Shown here piece by piece: positions 46,385-56,735 of a DNA stretch of 64,000 bases. Origin of the DNA: Allium sativum (lineage: Eukaryota > Streptophyta > Magnoliopsida > Asparagales > Amaryllidaceae). The stretch is from contig CM060919.1 in NCBI GenBank assembly GCA_030737875.1, positions 802,635,160-802,699,159 on the forward strand. Reading direction: 5' to 3'. The position numbers and the translations under genes were made by a program. The notes below the pieces were generated by a model, which did not search any database, had not been told where the DNA came from, and worked only from the letters and a program-made list of their open reading frames with translations. Each line of letters opens with the position of its first letter. Position 1 is the stretch's first letter.

Positions 46385-47581
46385 AATTCCGAATGTAATC
46401 GATATCGATATCGTTCGCGTCAAAATGGCGCATCACTATTCAACACGGCTTTATATATTCTATTTCAAATATTTCTTTTTGTCAACACACGACTAATCTC
46501 AACGAATGAGTACCGTCCACGTGTGACTATTTTTGCTATTTAATATATTTTATAAAAGTTAAGGTATCTATCGTTTGATATTGAATCAGACTTCAACCGT
46601 AATTTAGTGAGAGAACGATTTCCTGAACATTAACCCCGAAGGCCGAAACCAACATCAGATTAATATCCAGGAGGCCACTCATCTCATCTATTTTCCAGTT
46701 GATTTCTAATTCTATATATGATAAAGATGTAAATTCTATTATAAAAATATTTTGTTCAACACATGACTAATATCAACGGATGAATATAGTCAACACATGA
46801 ACCTTTATTTTATATTGATAAAGATATAAATTTTATTATAAAAATATTTCGTTCAACACATGACCAATCTCAATAGATGAGTACTGTCAACACATGAACT
46901 TTTATTTTATAATATTCTTTATTTTTCAAATTGGAATGAGGCCCAATCAATCACCATATAAAATTAATTATATGGATTTTCATACAACACATGTATAATA
47001 GCATTGAAAAATAATCAACCATCAACCAAAGTGCACTACACTGTATAAGCATCAAATATAGATATCTAACGCTTATAACAGCCTGTCAATCAATCGATCG
47101 ACATATTTTATCAATCAGGATGAGTGAACTTCAAATTTCATCCCAACACCCGTGTGGGGTTTCAAACAATCAAACACATATTTTATTCGTGCAGCTGGGC
47201 GATGTGTAAAATTTATCGACCCAATCAATATCAGTCAAATAGGTGTACATAAACAAACCGTTCGGTTTGTAAATGAATATTTTATTCACATTCACGTTAA
47301 AAATTATATTTTTAACGATAAAACAATTTATCTTAACATATGAATATCTATTCAGTTCATTTATTCAATAAATGATTATTTTTATTTTTCTAACATATTT
47401 TAGAAAATTTCGGCGGCATAACGGCACGATACTAGAAACGGGACGAGGCCTAGCCTTATCCCCGGTCTAGTGAAGGCCCACGCCATTCACACATCAATCA
47501 AATCAATTTCAATTCACCAAATAATTCAATTCAAACCAATAACCTAACCAACTACACAATCAAACAATTTAACAAACAAGC

Positions 47582-47626
47582 CATCCATGGTCTGTGGATG
47601 ACGGGTGTCGGGTGCTACTAAGCACC
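47582..47626 (-). other. Paired hairpin module in giant LTR (B-left)
   Basis: Hairpin 1: CATCCA/TGGATG around a 7-nt loop. On the minus strand it extends as GTCATCCA/TGGATGGC with one U-G pair. Hairpin 2: GGTGCT/AGCACC around 4 nt. An identical module lies at 55452-55496. Confidence 0.65.
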
Positions 47627-47784
47627 GTCTGCATCCTAGTATATATATGTAACTAGAAAAATTAAATCGAAAGGTGAGAAGTTCTCACCGAAAGCTATCC
47701 AATACCACGACTCTTCTTTTGTAGAAAATCTTTGTCGTTATCCTATCTTCGCCATCTTCGTTGCCCGTAGTCACTATATATATA

Positions 47785-48480
47785 AAAATCACACATTTTT
47801 ATATTTCGATGTCTTTAAAATAAAAATCACATTTTTATTTACTCACTTTCAATTTTAAAAAGTCGTATTTTTACAATCACTTCAAATATTTAAAAATCGA
47901 ATTTTTATTCAATTATTACATATATAAAAATCGACTTTTTATCACTATGTCAAATAGATAAAAATTATATTTTTATCACGCTATTTTCCACATAAAGATT
48001 TCGCCTTTTCTAAAAATAAAGTTTTCGCCTTTATAAAAATAAAGTTTTCGCCTTTATAACTATAAAGATTTCATCTTTATAAAAATCAGCATTTTATTTC
48101 GACTTATAGAAAATAAAAATCAGATTTTTATTTTGCTACATACACAAAGATGATATTTTTATATTCTCTATCCTATAAAGATTATATTTTTAATACTTTA
48201 AAAATATAAAAATCATATTTTTAATATCTCTATATAGTAAAGATTATATTTTTAATACTTTAAAAATATAAAAATCATATTTTTATCACTTTAAAAATAT
48301 AAAGATCATACCTTTTTTATTTTAATCCTTAAAATAAAAATCAGTTTTTATTTTCTTTGAAAATCAGTTTTTACATCTTTTTAAAAATCCATTTTTATAT
48401 TTTCTTTTAAAATCAGTTCATAATTTCCTTTCAAGAAAAAAAACAGTTATTAATCTTAAAAAAATTCAGTTTATATAATA
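47785..48480. repeat. Array of short A/T palindromes (B-left LTR)
   Basis: About 20 units such as AAAAATCACATTTTTAT and AAAGATTATATTTTTAAT. T-rich on the element strand, directly after GTAAGT (complement 48506-48511). The right copy is 55655-56350. Confidence 0.75.
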
Positions 48481-48505
48481 AATAAAATTCAGTTAAATTA
48501 AAAAA

Positions 48506-48885
48506 ACTTACAGTATTTGTCGCTTAATGGGGAGGAGTGGGCGCTGCTGCCTTAGAGATGCTCGGAGGGCGAGCAGGAGGCGATGGTGGGGCTTCAGGTG
48601 GTGGGGAGGCGGTGGAAGGGTTCGCGGTGGGTTTTTGGGTAGAGGGGGGCTCGGTTGCGTCAGGGGAGGGGAAGAAGGAAGGAGGAAGAAGAGGAGGGGG
48701 TGCGCCGCCTCTGGCGCGGCGGTGGCCCATCGGGGGGGGGGGGGGGGGGGCGATGCGGCGTTAATCGCCTGAGCGATTTGGTTTTTGTTTTGTTTTTTTT
48801 TTTTCTTCTTTTTTTTTTCTTTCGATTAAAATATGAGGGGGGGCAGAAGGAAAGATAAGGGAGGAATATATATATATTTTTTTAT
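48506..48885 (-). promoter_or_regulatory. Putative LTR promoter and GC-rich leader exon (B-left)
   Basis: Minus strand: AATATATATATA box (complement near 48868-48878), C/T-rich stretch, poly-C, GC-rich sequence, then GTAAGT. A 68-codon proline-rich frame (ATG at 48730, MGHRRARGGAPPP) lies inside. It is identical in the right LTR but not evident in copy A, so probably fortuitous. A transcript starting here in the right-hand 5' LTR would have about 5.9 kb before the PBS unless spliced. Confidence 0.4.
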
Positions 48886-49746
48886 TATTTAATTATTAAA
48901 TTTTTGCAAAAGGGTTGACTTTTACATACGTCCTCGAAACGAGGCCTACTGCCTGTCGTCCATAGCGTTTAACCCCCGTTCCGAACACAATGGGTTATGC
49001 CACGTAGGACCATTCAATCGTTTCGATCAGTTTCCGTTAAATTTACATTTAAATCACTTTATTGAATTTTAAACGTACATTTCAAATTACCGGGGTCACA
49101 TACTAACTTTAAAAATTCCCGAAAAATATTTTCTAGCTTCGTATTGACGATACGGTCCTAACAAAACTAGTTTCGTCGAATTCTGAGACCGTATGAAAAA
49201 TGGCCAATTTCCAGTCGATTAAAATCAACTAAAACCGGTCAAACGCGTTTTCCTTTGCCACGCTCACATATTGATTCGAAAAATTATGAAATTTGAAACC
49301 TAACAATAATTTGACACTGCGGATCCAACAAAAGTGGTTTTATCTTTTAAGGGCCTGAATTCCATAGCGACTATTCAGAATTTTCAACTGGACATATCTT
49401 TTGATTCCCGCTATGAAATTTTGATTTGTCGGATTCGTTGGAAAGATATCATCAATTAGATCCTAATGTTTTTGGTTTCACTAAAATCCGGATTGTTTTG
49501 CACCCAGTACATTCAATTGAAGTTTGAAATCGAATTATCGAACTACCGCGCCATTTTCAATTCTAATTATAATTATATATAATATTTATATTCTAACGAC
49601 GGCGTATATAATATATACGTTCTAATTATATTCAAAATAAATTTCTCGTCGTTTTTATTTAAAATATTCTATTTTAAATATTCAAAATTCATTAAAATTA
49701 CCAAAATAAAAATTTTAAACTGGCCCAGATTTTCCGGGTTATTACA

Positions 49747-49772
49747 ATCTCCCCCACTTAAAACTTTTCGTC
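49747..49772 (-). promoter_or_regulatory. Polypurine tract of giant element B
   Basis: Minus strand TTTTAAGTGGGGGAGAT abuts LTR start TGTAATAACC. The preceding bases GGGGACGAAAAG parallel GAGGACGAAATC of the Tekay-type element. Confidence 0.85.
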
Positions 49773-50776
49773 CCCGAAAAGGAATAAAGTCGAAAGTGGT
49801 TTGATTAATCAGCTCTACGTTCGATCTGGCTTGCATTCTCCAACTTTTCAGTTTCTGAGAATTTTCAAAATTTCAAAAATTTGGCTAACTCCCTAAATTT
49901 TCGAAAAAATTTCGCCATAACCTCCCCTGCAATGGGAGCATCGGGGAATTTCAAATAGCTTCCCCGGTCCTTCAGATCTCAAAAAGAAAAAGAAAAAGCC
50001 AAGCGGCTAGCCAATAGGCTCACAAAATCATCATCATCACCCAAACAAAACAGGAAATTATGTAGTAAACATGTACCTATTTGTCGGGCAAACAAATTTT
50101 ATTCTCTGGCTCTAGCCTCCTTGCTATGACCTGTTCAATATAAGTATATGTATATGCAAGCAAATGCGACCAATTTTCAATATAATTCAAAATTTGATGC
50201 AATTAGGCATAAATGGTTAAAAATTAGCAAACAAATAAACAAGCAACACAAACATCAATCTATTAGTGGATTAGAGTTTCAAATTCATAATTTTGACATA
50301 TATACAAAAATCATGTTTTTGATGCCAATTCACAACAATGTGTTCTAGTTATATAAGTTTTGGTTCTCACACCAGTCTAATGGAAATATATAGAAAATCA
50401 CACCTTCGTTACTCGAACATGAATACTAATGACGACTAGTCAATCATCAGAATCATCTTCGGGCCACTAGAGTATGATTCTATATCTATCCAGTATATTA
50501 AAACTTCGAATATACGTTCATGACGCGTATATACAAAACCTTTATATAGTGGATTGTCCATATTCAAAATAAATAAATAATCAAATACGTATAAAATGGT
50601 TTAAATTTTCAAAACACAATTGTTTTCATTTGAAAAATATACTCTTCACACTCGTTCTAGGATACTACTGATCCTATCTCTAACGAGTCATTCTAATTGG
50701 ATATTACTTATCCAATATCTGATGAATTCTTTCGTATGGTTCTAATGTGTCTTGTTCTCGAGCTCTGTAAACCAAA

Positions 50777-50788
50777 GCTCTGATACCA
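50777..50788 (-). promoter_or_regulatory. Primer-binding site of giant element B
   Basis: Minus strand TGGTATCAGAGC, 2 nt from the LTR boundary; continues TTTGGTTTACAGAGC. Confidence 0.9.
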
Positions 50789-53700
50789 ACTGTGACGGCC
50801 TGGAATTTCGCTCGATCCGAATCAGTCGTTAAACCGATCTAGACCGTTCGAAACCCCTGAACGTTGAGAACAGGACAAATCAGAACACAAACAGAGGAAC
50901 ATTTCATTGCTATTACAACAATGCATCAGATACAAGAATATACAGAGTATAAATGAATAAATTACATTCGATAAATATCAGAGATTACAATAAAGTAAAT
51001 AGCAGCGGAAAATAATACAAAGCACAACTGAAGGTGATATACGGATACAGAGCTTTCCGGATATCATTCCACCTGTAAACCAGGATCCTGTGAATATAAA
51101 TCTGCAAAACCAAAACTACTAGCTGCCCGTGCGGAAAATAGGGGCACCCAGAGTTTAGGTTAAAACAATAAACTACAGGTCAGTCATGTGACTGGTGTGA
51201 GAACTAAAACAGTTATTTAAAGCTTTACTTTAAAAGAGAGTAATTCAAGGGACCACGCCGTATAACACGGAACGGGTTTCCTCCCAAGAATACCAGTGCA
51301 TATCAATAAACAACGCAATGCTTTTTCGAAAAATGAAGCTATTATAAGACCCAGGTCCCATCACACAATGCAACGCAAGCCGGAGGATAGGGTTTTACCT
51401 TATAACAGCCAAACATGCTTGATACGTTTAAAACAAATCATTTGATACTATAATAAGGGTATAGTGTCAAAACATTTCAATCATAAATATAAATCATAGA
51501 CGGCATGAGTGCCCCATCCCACTATGTCGCCATACTAGGCTCTACAACTAAAGCCGAAATACACGTATTGGAAATTGGATTCCGTCATGAGTCGAGGCAA
51601 GGGGCAAGATCCTCTCCGCGTTCGAGACACTCTAGCAAATGTCCCAGGATTACGCACACTGGGTAACCCCTGGATCTTCAGGGTCGGTCCTCACTTACGT
51701 TAGAAGATTGGCAATTCCTGAACACACGTTTCCCGGTCCTTACAGACCTATAATCGAGGCGCCTCATCCAACAACCACAAAGGTGAAAAGTATATAAATG
51801 TCAGGGCTGGTAAGTCACTGACACCACCAAAGCTAGAAAGAAACGTGTGCTCTCCCTGCAGTCCGTATCCCGTTTTTAACTCATACCGAGGTGTGAGGCT
51901 CGCGAATTCACGCTATACACAAAGCTACGCCACGAAGGCCATGCTTTGATCATCAACTACAAGACTTTGCTTTTCAACAGAAGCCTTGATCATTGCATCT
52001 TAGCGTGCCACACAGGCAATTCATGCCATGTCCATCGATATACAACCTCTGAGCTCGTACGTCTCAGAGAAGGGCGTTAAGCAAAAGAATAAATTCTCCG
52101 CCGCCAAACAGATGTATATTTAACAGAAATCAATCAACACAGAATAAAATCTAGTGTCAGACACACAATCCATTTACAAGTTCGTTCTGGGTCTGAACGA
52201 AACCGGAGGCACTTTCCTCGCATATCCATCCATCTCCAGGTACGTCTGGACGACCACCGACTATTTCCATCCTCTTGGGTGTACTGCCCAATCAGGATCG
52301 TCAGTAATTATCCAAACGATGTGAAGACTTCCGGTCTTCGACCACCGTCTTTATCTTCGACTTATCGTCGAATCGGTTATTCAGAATGGGTATAAACCCG
52401 GACTTTCCGAACAACCCGCGTATATTAAAACAAATGTTACACAAACACAACATACGCCTCATTCCAATTCATTAGTCACTAACCGCAGATTAGCAAGAGA
52501 ACAATTTCCCAAACATTAACCCCGAAGGCCGAAACCAACATCAGATCAATACCCAGGAAACCATTCTTCTTAGCCAAACTACAGCTAGTTTCTAAATTCC
52601 ACATTCTTAGGGAAAAGTTCCCATTAATTTTATCCAAGATAAATTCTTTAAAATTAATCCTGTAATCTTCCTTTGGATGTCGTTTCAAACCACATTATGG
52701 TTTTCTAAGCTAGTCGAGATTAGCGAACCACACCGAAGTAATTATTTATTTTATTTCCCAATCCCAACCTATTCATCCCATGAAGCAAAACTGGTAATAC
52801 TCCATATCTAACACCGCGGTGTTATCGGTAAAATTGATTACCATTTCACGTTTAAATCTAATTAAAGATTTAACTATCGCTTTGGAGCAAAACTGGTAAT
52901 ACTCCGTTCTCGCTCAATTCTAAATTTGATAATTTAGATTATCAATTCGAATTTCAATCTAATTGCAATTTCATTAAAACTCCCTTTTTCTGGGTTAAAG
53001 AACTAGGTGTTATTTGAAACACAGTTCACGACAAACCCAAATCACATTCTATTTGTTATCGGGTTAAAGAACCAGTGTTATTTAAAACACTGTTCACGAT
53101 AAACCCATTTCAAATTTAATCAAATATATTAGAAATTCGATTGTTTAAAACCCCTTTTTAAATCTAATTCATTTATTTAAAAATAATTGGGTTTTAAATT
53201 TAGTTCAAAACTAGTTCATTTCGATAAAAACACATTTTTATCTTTTCAAATATGGAGTTTTTCATCCCAATTTTTCTCAAATCATTTCTTATGATTTTCC
53301 ATAAATTATTACTATTTTTAATAATTTTATCAAGGCCCGTACAGTCGATTTCCAACAATGGCCATCGAACTGCACTTACAGCGACCTTTTTCGAATTTGA
53401 TTTGGACGTATCTCCAAATCCAACCGTTAGATTTTGAATTTCTAATATTCGTTAGAAAGCTCTTTTCGATACGAACCCAACGGTTCCGGTTTTAGGAGAA
53501 TCCGACGGTCGGATCTCCCGTAATGTCCGTTTGAAATAAATGGTCGAAATTTACGAACTGCCGCGGCGCGGCGCGTTCTATTCAGGCCATTATATATATA
53601 ATATATATATTATATATATACTTCGTCGATTTCTATTTAAAACGAATTATATAAATAGTTTTGAATTCGTTTCAAAAACATTTTCAACTTCCATTTCATT

Positions 53701-55451
53701 TCAAATCAAAATTGAATTCTCTTTATAAATTCGTTTTAAAATTCATTTCAATTCAATTCAAATTTCAATTCAATTTGAATTCATTTCACTTCATTTTGAA
53801 GTCAATTCGAATTCGTTTTCAATTCAATTCAATTCAATTCAAATTGGTTTTCTTATTCGATTCAAAATTCATTTTCTATTCAAATTAAATTCGTTTCGTT
53901 TTCTATTTGAATTCAATTCATTATATATTCCATTGAAACCAAATTGGTTTTCTATTTCATTCAATTCGAAATCGTTATAAATTCAATTCATTTCGAAATC
54001 GTTATATATTCAATTCATTTCGAAATCATTATATATTCAATTCATTTCGAAATCGTTATATATTCAATTCATTTCGAAATCATTATATATTCAATTCATT
54101 TCGAAATCGTTATATATTCAATTCATTTCGAAATCATTATATATTCAATTCATTTCGAAATCGTTATATATTCAATTCATTTCGAAATCGTTATATTTTC
54201 AATTCATTTCGAAATCGTTATATATTCAATTCATTTCGAAATCGTTATATTTCCAATTCCGAATGTAATCGATATCGATATCGTTCGCGTCAAAATGGCG
54301 CATCACTATTCAACACGGCTTTATATATTCTATTTCAAATATTTCTTTTTGTCAACACACGACTAATCTCAACGAATGAGTACCGTCCACGTGTGACTAT
54401 TTTCGCTATTTAATATATTTTATAAAAGTTAAGGTATCTATCGTTTGATATTGAATCAGACTTCAACCGTAATTTAGTGAGAGAACGATTTCCTGAACAT
54501 TAACCCCGAAGGCCGAAACCAACATCAGATTAATATCCAGGAGGCCACTCATCTCATCTATTTTCCAGTTGATTTCTAATTCTATATATGATAAAGATGT
54601 AAATTCTATTATAAAAATATTTTGTTCAACACATGACTAATATCAACGGATGAATATAGTCAACACATGAACCTTTATTTTATATTGATAAAGATATAAA
54701 TTTTATTATAAAAATATTTCGTTCAACACATGACCAATCTCAATAGATGAGTACTGTCAACACATGAACTTTTATTTTATAATATTCTTTATTTTTCAAA
54801 TTGGAATGAGGCCCAATCAATCACCATATAAAATTAATTATATGGATTTTCATACAACACATGTATAATAGCATTGAAAAATAATCAACCATCAACCAAA
54901 GTGCACTACACTGTATAAGCATCAAATATAGATATCTAACGCTTATAACAGCCTGTCAATCAATCGATCGACATATTTTATCAATCAGGATGAGTGAACT
55001 TCAAATTTCATCCCAACACCCGTGCGGGGTTTCAAACAATCAAACACATATTTTATTCGTGCAGCTGGGCGATGTGTAAAATTTATCGACCCAATCAATA
55101 TCAGTCAAATAGGTGTACATAAACAAACCGTTCGGTTTGTAAATGAATATTTTATTCACATTCACGTTAAAAATTATATTTTTAACGATAAAACAATTTA
55201 TCTTAACATATGAATATCTATTCAGTTCATTTATTCAATAAATGATTATTTTTATTTTTCTAACATATTTTAGAAAATTTCGGCGGCATAACGGCACGAT
55301 ACTAGAAACGGGACGAGGCCTAGCCTTATCCCCGGTCTAGTGAAGGCCCACGCCATTCACACATCAATCAAATCAATTTCAATTCACCAAATAATTCAAT
55401 TCAAACCAATAACCTAACCAACTACACAATCAAACAATTTAACAAACAAGC

Positions 55452-55496
55452 CATCCATGGTCTGTGGATGACGGGTGTCGGGTGCTACTAAGCACC
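55452..55496 (-). other. Paired hairpin module in giant LTR (B-right)
   Basis: Same as 47582-47626: CATCCA/TGGATG and GGTGCT/AGCACC. Lies about 1.2 kb downstream of the putative promoter on the element strand. Confidence 0.65.
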
Positions 55497-56375
55497 GTCT
55501 GCATCCTAGTATATATATGTAACTAGAAAAATTAAATCGAAAGGTGAGAAGTTCTCACCGAAAGCTATCCAATACCACGACTCTTCTTTTGTAGAAAATC
55601 TTTGTCGTTATCCTATCTTCGCCATCTTCGTTGCCCGTAGTCACTATATATATAAAAATCACACATTTTTATATTTCGATGTCTTTAAAATAAAAATCAC
55701 ATTTTTATTTACTCACTTTCAATTTTAAAAAGTCGTATTTTTACAATCACTTCAAATATTTAAAAATCGAATTTTTATTCAATTATTACATATATAAAAA
55801 TCGACTTTTTATCACTATGTCAAATAGATAAAAATTATATTTTTATCACGCTATTTTCCACATAAAGATTTCGCCTTTTCTAAAAATAAAGTTTTCGCCT
55901 TTATAAAAATAAAGTTTTCGCCTTTATAACTATAAAGATTTCATCTTTATAAAAATCAGCATTTTATTTCGACTTATAGAAAATAAAAATCAGATTTTTA
56001 TTTTGCTACATACACAAAGATGATATTTTTATATTCTCTATCCTATAAAGATTATATTTTTAATACTTTAAAAATATAAAAATCATATTTTTAATATCTC
56101 TATATAGTAAAGATTATATTTTTAATACTTTAAAAATATAAAAATCATATTTTTATCACTTTAAAAATATAAAGATCATACCTTTTTTATTTTAATCCTT
56201 AAAATAAAAATCAGTTTTTATTTTCTTTGAAAATCAGTTTTTACATCTTTTTAAAAATCCATTTTTATATTTTCTTTTAAAATCAGTTCATAATTTCCTT
56301 TCAAGAAAAAAAACAGTTATTAATCTTAAAAAAATTCAGTTTATATAATAAATAAAATTCAGTTAAATTAAAAAA

Positions 56376-56735
56376 ACTTACAGTATTTGTCGCTTAATGG
56401 GGAGGAGTGGGCGCTGCTGCCTTGGAGATGCTCGGAGGGCGAGCAGGAGGCGATGGTGGGGCTTCAGGTGGTGGGGAGGCGGTGGAAGGGTTCGCGGTGG
56501 GTTTTTGGGTAGAGGGGGGCTCGGTTGCGTCAGGGGAGGGGAAGAAGGAAGGAGGAAGAAGAGGAGGGGGTGCGCCGCCTCTGGCGCGGCGGTGGCCCAT
56601 CGGGGGGGGCGATGCGGCGTTAATCGCCTGAGCGATTTGGTTTTTGTTTTGTTTTTTTTTTCTTCTTTTTTTTTCTTTCGATTAAAATATGAGGGGGGGC
56701 AGAAGGAAAGATAAGGGAGGAATATATATATATTT
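56376..56735 (-). promoter_or_regulatory. Putative promoter and leader of element B's 5' LTR
   Basis: This LTR would drive the genomic transcript. A TATA-like run (complement 56722-56733) puts initiation near 56695, giving U3 of about 0.94 kb. GTAAGT (complement 56376-56381) could be a 5' splice site before the T-rich array. Inferred from motif order only. Confidence 0.4.

Larger units (their letters stand above)
42921..49746 (-). repeat. 3' LTR of giant element B (left)
   Basis: 6826 bp. Landmarks: start block, CTCTGAG hairpin 44177-44199, CCCCGAAGGCCGAAACCAAC at 44649 and again at 46633, 27-bp minisatellite 46105-46384, paired hairpins 47582-47626, palindrome 47673-47689, A/T array 47785-48480, GC-rich leader 48511-48780. 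Compared with the right LTR it lacks 30 bp after 49344, and its G run is 19 long rather than 8. No gene with a recognised domain. Confidence 0.95.
49747..50790 (-). other. Internal region of giant element B (non-coding)
   Basis: 1044 bp, homologous to 2489-3528 of copy A. The longest frames (about 65 codons) match nothing and are not shared with A. Only PPT and PBS are identified. Confidence 0.8.

Noticed and set aside
46074..46496. 140-codon open frame with a 9-residue repeat (also at 53944-54366)
   Set aside because: Produced by a 27-bp minisatellite; no start context, domain or conservation in other LTRs.
48524..48730. 68-codon proline-rich frame (MGHRRARGGAPPP) on the minus strand, repeated at 56394-56600
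   Set aside because: Lies in a GC-rich low-complexity block and is not evident in copy A or the solo LTR; not annotated as a gene.
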